Source: Shinisaurus crocodilurus
Lineage: Eukaryota; Chordata; Lepidosauria; Squamata; Shinisauridae
Reading direction: 5' to 3'
Assembly: GCA_021292165.1 (NCBI GenBank)
Contig: CM037880.1
Location: 182,363,085-182,427,084, forward strand
Length of the DNA stretch: 64,000 nucleotides
Shown here: in pieces, positions 31,701-36,152 of the stretch
Layout of the letters: each line of letters opens with the position of its first letter
Position numbering within the stretch: position 1 is the stretch's first letter
Made by a program: the position numbers and the translations under genes
Notes under the pieces: generated by a model
Seen by the model: only the letters and a program-made list of their open reading frames with translations
What the model was told of the DNA's origin: nothing
Database searches by the model: none

Positions 31701-34686
31701 AGTATTTCCCATCTCCTGCTGCCTGATCTTTTTATCTAGTGATGATGGGGATTGAACCTGGGACCTTCTGCATGCAAAGCATGTGCTTTACCATTGAGCT
31801 ATGCCCTCCCCAACACTCTAGCAGTATTTGCATGAGAACATCACCATGGCAAACTCTATGTGAACAGGAACAGTGTGTTGCACTCCCATGTTCCTTTGTT
31901 TGGAGAAACGGGAGTATGACATAGTCTTGATTGGCAGTATGCCTAAGAGGGCATGATAATCCCTGTAAGAGCTATTTCTTAGAAGTACAGATGTTGGAAG
32001 CAATGTAAGGATTTGGGAGAAGCCTAAACCATGGGCACCCATGCAGTAGGCTGCACCATAGATTAATCTGCATCCTGAATTTGCATCCTGAAGATGTACC
32101 CTTCTGATTAAAAGAATAATTTAGTAAATCATATAGGTCATGCATGCAAGACAGGCTGCATGACCAGAGAAAAACAGACTCCCCCCCCCCCCAATTCCCT
32201 GCAAGTGAAGTAATTTCTGGTCCCAAATATAGCCATCTCTCAGAAGTTGAAATATTCATCTGGATTCTGCAGTGGGGGGAATTCTTTGGTCCACTCTTTT
32301 TCAGCATGCTAGCTCTGTTCATGGCAAACTAAAAAGGTAAAACTTTTATGACGAGATAGGGGGGACAAGGGGATTTCTCTTCATCCCAACAGGCCATAGC
32401 TGCAGGCACCAGATTTTTTTTAAAGAAATCTTTAATCTCCATCTACATATTAAGAATGTGTGCACACAGAGCCTCTGGATGCCATAAGGCACTTACCAGC
32501 CTCCCTCACACTTGGCTGCTTCGGTGTCTGAAACTTTATAGTTCACAGAAGTACAGAAAAACTACACCAGGCCCAGCTGGCACCCATATTTAATAAATGG
32601 TCCCTCCCAAACATCTCCCCCCCCCCACCATCCCTGTCCAGCTGCTAAGTCTCCATAATGTGGAATCCACAGTTGGGAATGGGGGTGGGGAGCAAACATG
32701 TCATCTTAATTTGGGATGTGATTTGGAGCTAATCAGTACTAAGCCATCTCTTCTTGCACTGTAGCTTCAGATCTGGAAAATTCTTCTTCCACCATGTGTC
32801 TTATCTTCTGATGATACACTCAACTTAGCTTAATTTAATTGGCACAAGCTCCTTCTGTGAAATGAAGCTAGTGGAGGTGATAGCAGCTGTGTCCATTGCT
32901 TCAGTATGGCAGGGTCAGCTTTGACTAAAAATTCCACTGGCCAGTGACCTTCTCCCTACTTTTGATGCCTTGGTATGCAGAAGCAGGCACCATTTTAGGG
33001 TTTATATGAACTCTCCACATGAAACATGGGTTGTTTAAGACTAAGGGAGCCTTCTGGCTTTTCAACAGACATCACAAATTCATGGAGGATAAGACTATCA
33101 ATGACTACTAGTCATGATGGCTATATATTGACTGGGTTTGTGCAACACACTAAGCCACGGTGGCTACACACTACATAGCCACTGTGGCTTTGCGTGTTGT
33201 GCAAACCCAGCCAGTGTTTCTTAGCCATGGCTTCGAATCCACCCTTCAAAACCATGGCTTGTTCTAGGGTTTACTGTAGCCACTGTGGCTGAGTGTGTTG
33301 TGCAAACCCAGTCATTACCTCCGGTACCAGAGGTAGTATGCCTCAGTATACTAGTTGCTGGGGAACATGAGCAGGAGGGTGCTGTTGCACTCACATCGTA
33401 CTTGTGAGCTTCCTACAGGCAGCTGATCAGCCACTGTGTGAACAGAATTCTGGACTAGATGGAGCCTTGGTCTGATTCAGCAGGGCTCTTCGCCGTCAAT
33501 GCCCTAGCAATCAGAAAGGTCTGGGGGGTGGGGGGCAGCCAAGAGTGGACCATTCTAGAAGGCTTTCTTTAGTTAAAACAACACTGTGGCACTCCAGTGC
33601 TTGCAAGTGGGGCCCTCCAAATTTCCATGAAATGTTGCAGGTCTCTATTTGTCTAGTTCTCTTCTAAAACTGAAGTTCTGACTCCTCAGAACATCCGTGG
33701 GAACCATGTTAGAAAGTAAACTTCTAATAGTTAAAACATTCAAGTTTCCATCCTACATCTTTATAAATATTAACAGTCATATACGCACTGTCATCTTTTT
33801 AACCTAAACAGTTATCTTTACTTGGCTTTGTTTACTTGTGCAAGAGAGATGACTGTTTCAAAAACAAATAAGCTTTTCTGTCTCCACAACTACTTGGTTG
33901 CTTTTGGTCTGTTTTCTTTACTACGCCTGCAAGGAGAGGATAGTAACTGTAGACTATGGGCGGGGAACCTCTTTTCATCCTGAGGGCAGAATTCAATTTC
34001 GGAGAAGTGCTCTGGGGCCACATTCCAGTGGTGGGCAGGGCCAAAGGCAAATAAGGTTGGGCCAAAGGCAAGAGGGGTGGGGCAAAAAATACCAGCATAT
34101 TTTATCTTAAAAGTTCTTACTGCCAGGAACTAAGCCTTGGGAGAGGCATTTCAACCTTTTAGAACAGGGGTGGGGGGGACTGAGCAAAAGTTGGGAAATC
34201 GTCAATCAATGGTTGGGGGGAAGGGGGTGGAGTCAGGGTGACCCTCTGGGAGACCCTAGGAGGGACTGATTGGGGTGGGTTAGGATTTTAAAAGAATTTT
34301 TATACTGTTTTAGTCATTATATTTTGTTGTATTGTTTTAATTGTACATTGCCCAGGGTAGCCGGCCAGCCGGCCAGATGGGCAATTAATAAATATAATAA
34401 ATAAATAAATAAAATTGGGACCCCAATGCTGTAGACAGTAGTTCTAGCTTCTTTACATCTGTTTTTGTAATTAAAAAAAAATGGAATAAAAATGAATGCT
34501 TTATCTCTATTCTTTACTGACTGCCATCTAAAGTAATATTTCTCAATTTCTTTCTCTCTCAGCATCCTGCCTTTTGAAGCAGTTGTATGCATGTACCGGT
34601 TTTTGGGAGCAGACAAGTGTATGTACCCTTTCATTGCTCAACGAAAACAAGCCACAAATAACAATGAAGCAAAAAATGGAATTTAA
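992..34686 (+). CDS. RDH10: RDH10, all-trans retinol dehydrogenase 10 (six exons, whole coding span)
   Basis: Join 992-1283, 3210-3442, 26508-26606, 29218-29363, 31112-31243, 34563-34686: 1026 nt, 341 residues. The product is a microsomal SDR-family enzyme that oxidises all-trans-retinol to all-trans-retinal using NAD(P)+, the first step of retinoic acid synthesis (established for RDH10). Residues 1-27 form a hydrophobic membrane-anchoring helix. The cofactor motif TGAGSGLG is at 42-49, NNAG at 144-147, and the catalytic Ser197, Tyr210 (YCASK) and Lys214 are present. A second hydrophobic stretch near the C-terminus (about 286-305) also suits membrane association. The start has G at -3 and matches the family N-terminus [16 protein letters not shown]. 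There are no stops or frameshifts. Compared with human RDH10 as I remember it, differences cluster at the exon 1/2 junction (residues 85-113, for example His113 where I recall Phe), between the cofactor domain and the conserved core. Identification is very secure. Confidence 0.97.
2430..2555. mobile_element. Foldback MITE, family A (copy 1)
   Basis: Palindromic element with inverted ends GGTGCAAT...ATTGCGCCC. It is flanked on both sides by TTAA (2426-2429 and 2556-2559). The core holds the inverted TCCTACAACTCCCAGCATTC / GTAGGA segments shared with copies at 8516, 19843, 35135 and 59708. It has no coding capacity. Confidence 0.8.
2571..2658. repeat. Short foldback repeat, family B
   Basis: Diverged copy of a short repeat of about 85 bp. 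Its core reads GTAACTCCATTGACTTCAGTGG..CTTACTCCCAAGTAAG. Better preserved copies lie at 43466-43552 and 44577-44664. Confidence 0.6.
2777..2861. repeat. Short foldback repeat, family B (diverged)
   Basis: Shows the family B pattern GAACTCAATAAGACTT..TCTGAGTAAATATGCAT. Diverged, with the ends not well preserved. Confidence 0.5.
3210..3442 (+). CDS. RDH10: RDH10 coding exon 2
   Basis: Encodes residues 98-175. Codon 98 is GCT, split across the intron. The exon continues [22 protein letters not shown], then the conserved block [18 protein letters not shown] and ends NCHAHFW. NNAG (144-147) is the SDR structural motif. The acceptor is TAAGCAG at 3203-3209 after a pyrimidine-rich tract. The donor is TGG then GTAAAT, leaving phase 0. 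The region 98-113 is the most variable part compared with mammals. Confidence 0.95.
3455..3640. mobile_element. Foldback DNA repeat next to the exon 2 donor
   Basis: The arms AATTTATTATGGCAAAAG..TTTCATG and CACGAAAGCTTATACCATAA are inverted copies around a short centre. The outer sequences GTGGGTCTGCTGTAGCA and AACTCTTTGTTTAT also pair. The same family is visible in part at 40815-40880. It begins about 12 bp after the exon 2 splice donor. Confidence 0.65.
3880..3995. repeat. Family B-like repeat fragment
   Basis: AGTCCAGTTCATTTCAATGG..CTACTCTTAGTAGGACTAACAT resembles the core of the short foldback repeats and also the fragments at 12335, 25487 and 42790. Old and diverged. Confidence 0.4.
4258..4440 (-). 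mobile_element. tRNA-SINE fragment (family 1)
   Basis: Opens with GAAGCTGCCTTACATGAACT and contains ACCATTGGTCTAC, then AGAAGTATTTCCCAGTC. This matches the body of better copies at 9535, 31616 and 49399, whose right ends read as a tRNA head on the - strand. The head is not preserved here. Confidence 0.6.
4509..4755. mobile_element. Family B repeat split by a hAT-type MITE
   Basis: The left part (4509-4588) ends GGGGCTTACTCCCAGGTAAG and the right part (4733-4755) reads GTGTATAGAATTGCAGCCT. Together they make one short foldback repeat, interrupted by the element at 4589-4732. Confidence 0.6.
4589..4732. mobile_element. hAT-type MITE nested in family B repeat
   Basis: Starts CAGCCTCCCCCAGCCTGGTG and ends with the near complement ..TAGGTTGGGGAAAGCTG. 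The arms contain CCCTCCAGATG / CATCTGGAGG. Flanking octamers GTATATAC and GTGTATAG match at 6 of 8 positions, consistent with an aged 8-bp hAT target duplication. Confidence 0.65.
5470..5645. other. Unassigned intronic sequence
   Basis: A relatively GC-rich stretch between family B repeats. I recognise neither a family nor a coding signal. Confidence 0.4.
5649..5826. repeat. Two tandemly placed family B repeats
   Basis: Copies at about 5649-5734 and 5737-5826, both in the order ..ATGCATGTTTACTG..CAATAGGGCTTACT..AAGTATA..GGAT. Adjacent copies suggest repeated insertion or local duplication. Confidence 0.6.
5830..7069. other. Intron 2 stretch with no assigned features
   Basis: AT-rich sequence without recognisable genes. 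6456-6670 begins with a GTTGTATCCAACTATG-type repeat start that resembles 21336-21560, so it may be an old DNA-element remnant. Confidence 0.4.
7070..7345 (+). mobile_element. CR1-type LINE 3' fragment
   Basis: The + strand reads as a decayed LINE C-terminus ([10 protein letters not shown] and similar). It is followed by the 3' untranslated block CAGTTGCTGGGGAACATG..GGCAGCTGGTTGGCCACTG..TGGACTAGATGGACC. Other copies of this block lie at 33074, 44700, 47895, 54676, 60709 and 61171. Confidence 0.75.
7347..7555. mobile_element. Foldback MITE, family C
   Basis: Inverted ends GGTTCTCACGATCAAAATAAG and CTTATTTTGACTGTGCAAATT, with AGCCATGG / CCACGGTGGCT inside. It abuts the CR1 fragment. It resembles elements at 33130 and 56833. 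A run of twelve G occurs at 7427-7438. Confidence 0.6.
7862..7993. repeat. Perfect 66-bp tandem duplication
   Basis: Unit 7862-7927 starting TGATAAAACTTGCAATG is repeated without mismatch at 7928-7993. There are two copies only, and no transposon ends. Confidence 0.95.
7994..8511. other. Intron 2 stretch, nothing recognised
   Basis: AT-rich. CCTATATTAGTACAACTG and CCTATATTTTAGTACAACTG repeat within 8300-8342, an imperfect short tandem duplication. No other structure was seen. Confidence 0.4.
8516..8648. mobile_element. Foldback MITE, family A (copy 2)
   Basis: Ends GGGCACAATCCTATGCA and TGCATAGGATTGCACCC are perfect inverted repeats. The core AACTCCCAGTATTCCCC..GCTGGGAGTTGGAGGAC also folds back. 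Left flank CTAA, right flank TATA. Confidence 0.85.
8650..9530. other. Intron 2 stretch, nothing recognised
   Basis: No gene, repeat family or strong secondary structure identified by eye. Confidence 0.35.
9535..9727 (-). mobile_element. tRNA-SINE (family 1), - strand
   Basis: Body GAAACTGCCTTATCCCAAG..CTAGCCCAGTATTGTCTAC..GGCAGAGGTCTTCCCCAGCCC. A decayed tRNA head follows (AATTGAACCTGGGATTATTGCATGCC), read on the - strand. The B-box-like GGTTCAATT is on the - strand. Confidence 0.7.
9780..10116. mobile_element. hAT element with perfect 8-bp TSD
   Basis: Starts CAGGGATGGGTAACATG and ends CAGTTGCCCACCCCCCTG, inverted ends of hAT type. It is flanked by the identical octamer CTTTATAG at 9772-9779 and 10117-10124. 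Length 337 bp, non-coding, inserted into CR1-like sequence. Confidence 0.85.
10125..10930 (-). mobile_element. CR1-type LINE fragment with decayed reverse transcriptase
   Basis: On the - strand, the reading around 10330-10680 gives a decayed RT region with motifs like [16 protein letters not shown] and [13 protein letters not shown] (a degraded FADD-type centre). Upstream, 10790-10830 reads like a [15 protein letters not shown] block. Stops and frameshifts are frequent, so it is a dead copy. The left end continues across the hAT insertion at 9780. Confidence 0.75.
10931..11450. other. Intron 2 stretch, nothing recognised
   Basis: No coding or repeat assignment could be supported by eye. Confidence 0.3.
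11454..11540. repeat. Short foldback repeat, family B
   Basis: GCAGTTCTATACTTACTTGG..GAACTCAGTGGGTTTTACTTCTGAGTAGGC..AAGTATAGGATTGCA. The ends form an imperfect inverted repeat. Confidence 0.7.
11545..12175. other. Intron 2 stretch, mostly unassigned
   Basis: 11560-11900 is AT-rich with nothing recognised. 11915-12110 is more GC-rich and may be an old DNA-element fragment. No gene seen. Confidence 0.35.
12180..13049. mobile_element. hAT element interrupted by a larger insertion
   Basis: Left end CAGGGCTGGCCCAAGACATT. Right end GAGGCAACTGCCTCATTCTG..GGGCCAGC. This is the same family as the intact 259-bp copy at 23368-23626. Flanks AGTAGTGG and GTTAGTGG agree at six positions. The extra length is the element at about 12440-12975. 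Confidence 0.65.
12440..12975. mobile_element. Larger DNA element nested in hAT copy
   Basis: Begins after TTAA with GGCGCAATCCATTGGGGATG, an end like family A. It contains ATTATGGGCATCCTATGCAG and ends near GGCCATAGGATCACTCTG. 52845-53290 appears to be a relative. Right boundary uncertain. Confidence 0.5.
13590..15575 (+). mobile_element. Degraded L2 LINE (endonuclease and RT remnants)
   Basis: Broken frames on the + strand read as an L2 non-LTR retrotransposon. Endonuclease remnants lie at 13605-14060 ([39 protein letters not shown]). A shortened linker follows, then RT remnants: [17 protein letters not shown] (14270-14330), [19 protein letters not shown] (14450-14510) and a YADD-like motif mutated to YAADTQLYF. 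The C-terminal block is [23 protein letters not shown] (15000-15110) and [14 protein letters not shown] (15275-15310). Many stops and frameshifts, plus the altered RT centre, mark it as dead. Copies with better frames lie at 45795-47480. Confidence 0.85.
15576..16170. other. Intron 2 stretch, nothing recognised
   Basis: No coding or repeat assignment. 15930-16160 precedes the dispersed repeat at 16172 and could be part of a longer element. Confidence 0.3.
16172..16442 (+). repeat. 271-bp dispersed repeat, + copy
   Basis: Runs from AGTTTGAGTATTTGGATAAT to TGTCCAGGCAGAGAGG. A nearly identical copy (a handful of small differences) lies in opposite orientation at 30570-30838. A third, strongly diverged fragment is at 16622-16735. 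No protein signal or clear terminal structure was seen. Confidence 0.9.
16622..16735 (+). repeat. Diverged partial copy of the 271-bp repeat
   Basis: CATAAGAACTTGCCAGGATT..TTCTTCATAAATGTGATGG..AAAGAACTTGAGATTT aligns with 16321-16430, 250 bp upstream in the same orientation. Confidence 0.65.
17226..17580. mobile_element. Foldback element, about 355 bp
   Basis: Inverted ends GGATCTCTG and CAGAGATCC. Inside them, GTCTTTTGCTAAAAGCAGC pairs with GCTGCTTTTAGCAAAAGAC, a perfect 19-bp match. Central GC-rich C and G runs and an internal ACATACAGGTACTTGTATGT palindrome are also present. Non-coding. Confidence 0.75.
17581..18090. other. Intron 2 stretch, nothing recognised
   Basis: No feature beyond the C-rich tract before the microsatellite at 18098. 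Confidence 0.3.
18098..18151. repeat. (GT)n followed by (AC)n microsatellite
   Basis: A GT run with one interruption turns directly into an AC run, so the two halves are self-complementary. It follows a C-rich tract. Confidence 0.95.
18662..18699. repeat. (CA)n-(CAC)n microsatellite
   Basis: CA repeats pass into CAC/ACC triplets. Confidence 0.95.
18985..19135 (-). mobile_element. tRNA-SINE (family 2) tail and body fragment
   Basis: ATATCCCATCTTTCTTCCTAGG..GACAATCCTGTGAGGGAGATTGGGCTGAGAG is the complement of the GTTGTTGTAAGGATAA-type body of the copies at 23073, 43225 and 51862. The tRNA head is missing. Confidence 0.6.
19220..19287. repeat. Compound (TG)n-(AG)n-(ACAG)n microsatellite
   Basis: Three simple repeats in succession, with no transposon structure. 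Confidence 0.95.
19843..19963. mobile_element. Foldback MITE, family A (copy 3)
   Basis: AGGTGCTATCCTATGCAGGTTTAGACAG pairs with CTGTCTAAACATGCATAGGA. The left flank is TTAA and the right flank TAAG. The core AAGTCCTACAACTTCC / TTTGTAGGACTT also pairs. It lies 21 bp before a hAT MITE. Confidence 0.85.
19985..20119. mobile_element. hAT MITE, family D (copy 1)
   Basis: 135 bp, nearly perfect palindrome. Ends CAGTGTTCTCCAACCTTGGG and CCCAAGGTTGGAGAACACTG, with TTGGCCTACAACTCCCAGC inside. Flanks TTGCTAGG and TGCTAGAG share TGCTAG, consistent with an 8-bp duplication altered by an indel. Confidence 0.9.
20120..20695. other. Intron 2 stretch, nothing recognised
   Basis: No gene or repeat family assignment. 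Confidence 0.3.
20696..20815. repeat. Imperfect inverted repeat (hairpin)
   Basis: GGAGGAGAAAATCTCC..CATAGAAAACTAGCA pairs with TGCTAGTTTTCTCTGTAC..GGAGTTTCTCCCTCC, with GAGAAGG / CCTTCTC next to the loop. About 45-nt arms with small bulges. Confidence 0.7.
20816..22720. other. Intron 2 stretch, largely unassigned
   Basis: 21336-21560 resembles 6456-6670 (GGTTGTATCCACTGG start). 21860-21945 contains ATGAGATTTCTCCATCTCTT..ACAATCCTGTGAG, an - strand fragment of tRNA-SINE family 2. Otherwise nothing recognised. Confidence 0.4.
22731..22760. repeat. (TG)n microsatellite
   Basis: Uninterrupted TG run. Confidence 0.95.
23073..23283 (+). mobile_element. tRNA-SINE (family 2)
   Basis: The head GCCAGTGTGGTTAGAGT..GGGTTCTAGTCCCCGC carries a tRNA-type B box (GGTTCTAGTCC). 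The body TGACTTTGAGCCAGTCACTG..TAACCTGCCTCACTGAGTTG follows. The tail is ACCTTGGGTTCCTTG then A/T-rich AATAAAGAAATAAAATAATA, L2-like in style. Confidence 0.8.
23368..23626. mobile_element. hAT element with perfect 8-bp TSD
   Basis: Ends CAGGGCTGGCCC and GGGCCGGCCCTG. Flanks GTAGTAAA at 23360-23367 and 23627-23634 are identical. 259 bp, non-coding. Relatives at 12180-13049 and 39585-39840. Confidence 0.85.
24170..24199. repeat. Long G run followed by C run
   Basis: GCGG then about 19 G directly followed by 9 or more C. Such a run is prone to assembly error. Confidence 0.9.
24200..24655. other. Intron 2 stretch, nothing recognised
   Basis: No assignment. Confidence 0.3.
24660..24930 (+). mobile_element. 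hAT MITE fragment followed by tRNA-SINE fragment
   Basis: 24660-24745 ends CACATCTGAAGGGCACACGG..TTGGGGAAGACTG, the right half of a hAT MITE. 24746-24900 reads GTTGGACCAGGATGG..ATTCAAATCCCCACTCGGCTATC..CTCTCAGCCTAATTTACCTC, a decayed family 2 SINE. Confidence 0.6.
24931..26091. other. Intron 2 stretch, nothing firmly recognised
   Basis: 25487-25555 carries a family B-like fragment (GATCCATGGAAATCAATGGGAC). The rest is unassigned. Confidence 0.35.
26092..26169. repeat. GC-rich inverted repeat (80-nt hairpin)
   Basis: CTGAGG then ATCGGGCGGGAACC pairs with GGTTCCCGCCCGAT then CCTCAG around a 34-nt loop. It stands out as CpG-rich against AT-rich intron sequence. Confidence 0.8.
26508..26606 (+). 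CDS. RDH10: RDH10 coding exon 3
   Basis: Encodes residues 176-208, [20 protein letters not shown] then [13 protein letters not shown]. It carries the catalytic Ser197. The acceptor is TTTTGTAG at 26500-26507. The donor is GAG then GTTTGT, a weak donor lacking the usual A at +3 and +4. Phase 0 at both ends, 99 nt, so skipping would keep the frame but remove the catalytic serine. Confidence 0.96.
27185..27290. mobile_element. hAT-type MITE, partial
   Basis: CAGGGTAGACAACTTGTGGCCCTCAG..TTTTGACCTACAACTC..GGCTGATGGAAGTTGG. The left end and centre are clear, the right end lost. Confidence 0.6.
27945..27976. repeat. 16-bp perfect tandem duplication
   Basis: CTGGATAGAGCTAAAA occurs twice without mismatch. 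Confidence 0.95.
28353..28640. mobile_element. hAT element with 8-bp TSD
   Basis: Ends AAGGGTGGACAGCC and GGTTGCCCACCCTTG. Flanks CTTTAAAG and CTTTAGAG match at 7 of 8. 288 bp, non-coding. Confidence 0.75.
28883..29018. mobile_element. hAT MITE, family D (copy 2)
   Basis: Ends CAGGGCTCTTCAACCTTGGG and CCCAAGATTGGAGAACCCTG. Left TSD ATTTAGGG (28875-28882). The right TSD is split: ATT directly follows the element and TTAGGG resumes at 29131 after a SINE insertion. Confidence 0.85.
29019..29130 (-). mobile_element. 5S-rRNA-derived SINE, truncated
   Basis: On the - strand the order is GCCTGGTTATTACTTGGATG then GGAGACC, equal to the 5S rRNA internal-promoter box C region. GTTTCCTGCATTGAGCAGGG, GTTGGACTCGATAGCC and a CTATGATCTATGAAAT tail follow, resembling a CR1 LINE 3' end. 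The 5' part of the 5S head is missing. It sits inside the right TSD of the hAT at 28883. Confidence 0.85.
29218..29363 (+). CDS. RDH10: RDH10 coding exon 4
   Basis: Encodes residues 209-256 plus two bases of codon 257: [20 protein letters not shown], then [20 protein letters not shown] and GMFRGCRI. It contains the catalytic Tyr210 and Lys214 (YxxxK) and the PYLVDTGMF segment that contacts the cofactor in SDR enzymes. The acceptor is ATCTAG and the donor is ATTAG then GTAAGT, a strong donor. Ends in phase 2. Confidence 0.97.
29634..29668. repeat. (TTTA)n simple repeat
   Basis: TTTATTTATTTATTTATTTA run, perhaps the A-rich tail of an - strand retroposon. Confidence 0.9.
30414..30569 (-). mobile_element. 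5S-rRNA-derived SINE
   Basis: - strand: GGAAAGCTAAGCAGGGTC (5S box A), then GCCTGGTTATTACTTGGATG (intermediate element and box C), then the CR1-like GTTGGACTCGATAGC and TCTATGATCTATGAAAT tail. The head is preceded by TCAGCTTGTCTGAGTGT, which aligns with the 5S CTCGTCTGATCTCGG stretch. Confidence 0.9.
30570..30838 (-). repeat. 271-bp dispersed repeat, inverted copy
   Basis: Reverse complement of 16172-16442 with few differences, for example GTTGTTAACC versus GTTAACC, TTCGTAGGG versus TTCTTGGTAGGG and TTGTCTGTCC versus TTCTGTCC. It sits between a 5S-type SINE and the L2-like fragment. Confidence 0.9.
31112..31243 (+). CDS. RDH10: RDH10 coding exon 5
   Basis: Completes Arg257 (AG|A) and encodes residues 258-300 plus two bases of codon 301: [20 protein letters not shown], then [20 protein letters not shown] and FMK. 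The acceptor is CCTTTTTCAG. The donor is AAAG then GTGATT, which is weak. Phase 2 at both ends. Confidence 0.96.
31616..31808 (-). mobile_element. tRNA-SINE (family 1), head preserved
   Basis: The right end, read on the - strand, is a tRNA-like head: GGGCATAGCTCAATGGTAAA (A box), then a B box GGTTCAATCCC. The body on the + strand is CTAGCCTAGTATGGTCTA..AGCTCTCCAGGGTATTGGGC. Confidence 0.8.
33074..33492 (+). mobile_element. CR1-type LINE 3' fragment split by a MITE
   Basis: 33074-33129 ATTCATGGAGGATAAGACTA..GTCATGATGGCTATAT. It resumes at 33314 with ACCTCCGGTACCAGAGG..CTAGTTGCTGGGGAACATG and runs to GGACTAGATGGAGCCTTGG. It is interrupted by 33130-33313. Confidence 0.8.
33130..33313. mobile_element. 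Foldback MITE, family C, 3-bp TSD
   Basis: Perfect inverted ends GACTGGGTTTGTGCAACACAC and GTGTGTTGTGCAAACCCAGTC. The CR1 sequence on each side carries ATT, giving a 3-bp target duplication as expected for PIF/Harbinger-type elements. 184 bp. Confidence 0.85.
33955..34130 (+). mobile_element. hAT-like fragment
   Basis: GGGCGGGGAACCTC..GGGCAGAATTCAATTT..TCCAGTGGTGGGCAGGGCC..ACCAGCATATTTTATCTT. The same segment is found reversed at 60405-60550. Confidence 0.6.
34220..34420 (+). mobile_element. L2 LINE 3' UTR fragment
   Basis: GGGTGGGTTAGGATTTTAAA..TTTATACTGTTTTAGTC, then GCCCAGGGTAGCCGG..GGCCAGATGGGCAATTAATAA, and an (AAATA)n tail. It matches the 3' end of the L2 at 45795-47480. Confidence 0.85.
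34563..34686 (+). CDS. RDH10: RDH10 coding exon 6 (C-terminus and stop)
   Basis: Completes Ser301 (AG|C) and encodes residues 302-341: [20 protein letters not shown], then [20 protein letters not shown], then TAA at 34684-34686. The C-terminal tail keeps the family's basic, Asn-rich ending. The acceptor is a long CT-rich tract ending CAG. Confidence 0.97.
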
Positions 34687-34864
34687 CATTTTTCAAAGGA
34701 CTAGTATTTGTAGCTGAATTATGGTCAAAACTGAATGACTGAATTGTGAATTGCACTTGCGTTTAGCAAATGCAATTGTTAACATTGTACTGTGGCATTC
34801 TCTTGGATCCTATCCCTGTATAGTGAACAGAAAATCAATGTTTTTTCATACTGTATATAAAGTT

Positions 34865-34870
34865 ATTAAA
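34865..34870 (+). terminator. Candidate proximal poly(A) signal ATTAAA
   Basis: Hexamer ATTAAA 179 nt after the stop codon, followed by GTTCTTGG. Use is unproven. Confidence 0.35.
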
Positions 34871-35134
34871 GTTCTTGGAAACCATGACAGGTAAAGCAAA
34901 TGTATAAAATGTAGTGGTCACCCTTGTCTTTTTGGAACTTACTAAATGTACAGTAACATATACTACTTTTTTCTTTTTTTTTTTGTAGAGATAAACTATG
35001 TAACGGTTGTTGTTTTTCCTGAGATGGTCATTCAACTAGAAGATGCAATTGTTTCAGAAATTCTTAATTGTGATATTTTCTGTATGATCGTTTTATACAA
35101 ATGTGACATAAGAATCAAAACTCGATTTGCTTAA

Positions 35135-35248
35135 GGGCGCAATCCTATGCAAGTTTAGACACAAAAAAGGTCTACAACTCCCAGCATGACTGGGCCACAC
35201 TAGGAGTTGTAGGCCTTTTTTCTGTCTAAACTTGCATAGGATTGCGCC
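35135..35248. mobile_element. Foldback MITE, family A (copy 4), in the 3' UTR
   Basis: Ends GGGCGCAATCCTATGCAAG and CTTGCATAGGATTGCGCC, both flanked by TTAA (35131-35134, 35249-35252). Arms include GTTTAGACA / TGTCTAAAC and CTACAACTCC / GGAGTTGTAG. It would be transcribed in an RDH10 mRNA using the distal poly(A) site. Confidence 0.9.
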
Positions 35249-35607
35249 TTAAGAGAAGAAAAATTTTAAGTCTTAGTTCTCATGCCAAGAAATCTCAGAG
35301 CTAAAATTAATGCTGAATGCAACTTGAACATTGGAGTATGGAAAGAGTGTAAACACTTCTTTTTTTACCAAAAAAAGGGGGGGGAGTATTTGCATTGTAG
35401 AACAGAAAACAAATTTTTACATTTTTGGGGGGTAAGAACAATTTTGTGCCTTGAATTTGGTAATCTGTATTAGTGGAATATTGTAAAGGTGAACTTCTAC
35501 CTCTATATCTAAATGTATACCATCCACTTGTAAATTTACTATAAAAATGAATCCTGTGGTGACTTTTTTTAGAATGTCATGTTAAATAGTGACCAACTTT
35601 TGTGGTT

Positions 35608-35613
35608 ATTAAA
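35608..35613 (+). terminator. Candidate distal poly(A) signal ATTAAA
   Basis: ATTAAA followed within 40 nt by GT-rich sequence. This is the best candidate for the major 3' end. Confidence 0.5.
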
Positions 35614-35635
35614 GTGAGCCACCTTGTTCTTTAAA

Positions 35636-36008
35636 CCATGACTTGTACGTGTTGTAAATGCTGACAAGTTTCTCGGTTCCTTATTAATTCTGATTGTGTG
35701 ACACTTCGGCACAGAAGACAAATTAATATATCTTCATTTCCTGTATTAGTATTAAGATTCATCATGAAATAGAGCAGTGGTTTTTCATGCTGTGTTCTAG
35801 GAAATCCTGAGGCTTCTCAAGAGTTTGAGTAAGAAGGTCAGTAATGAAGGATAAGCCTTTCTGAAGTTTGTTGCCTTGCCCACCTGCTACTGGTCTTGCT
35901 CTGCAATGTGCAATTCCAGAAGAGTAGTATGTAGGTTCAAAGATGCATCCACAGTTTGTACAGGGTGATAGTGAGGCTTTGGTGTGTATCCTAGAATCTA
36001 AGCTATTG
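35636..36008. other. Intergenic, nothing recognised
   Basis: No gene or repeat family identified. Confidence 0.35.
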
Positions 36009-36016
36009 CCTAGAAT

Positions 36017-36152
36017 AGCCGTCCTCAACCTAGTGCCCTCCACATATTTTGGACTACAACTCTCAACATTCCTGACCATTAGCCATGTTGCCTAGGGCTG
36101 ATGGAAGTTGACATCCAAAATATCTGGGCAGCGCCAAGTTGGGAAAGGCTGG
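36017..36152. mobile_element. hAT-type MITE with 8-bp TSD
   Basis: AGCCGTCCTCAACCTAGTGC pairs with the right end CGCCAAGTTGGGAAAGGCTG. Flanks CCTAGAAT and CTTAGAAT match at 7 of 8. Confidence 0.8.

Larger units (their letters stand above)
31244..34562 (+). other. RDH10: RDH10 intron 5 (phase 2)
   Basis: 3319 bp. Contains a tRNA-SINE (31616-31808), a CR1 fragment split by a MITE (33074-33492), a hAT-like fragment (33955-34130) and an L2 3' UTR fragment (34220-34420). 31810-33070 shows nothing I can assign beyond C-rich runs at 32183 and 32620. Acceptor TCTTTCTCTCTCAG. Confidence 0.9.
34687..35635 (+). other. RDH10: RDH10 3' UTR
   Basis: AT-rich sequence after the stop. Candidate poly(A) signals are ATTAAA at 34865-34870 and ATTAAA at 35608-35613, the latter followed by GT-rich sequence (TTGTACGTGTTG, GATTGTGTGAC). 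The distal one makes a UTR of about 950 nt that includes a foldback MITE. The 3' end is inferred. Confidence 0.65.

Noticed and set aside
31740..31808. A tRNA gene on the - strand
   Set aside because: The tRNA-like head has mutated arms and continues into a SINE body that recurs at 4258, 9535 and 49399.
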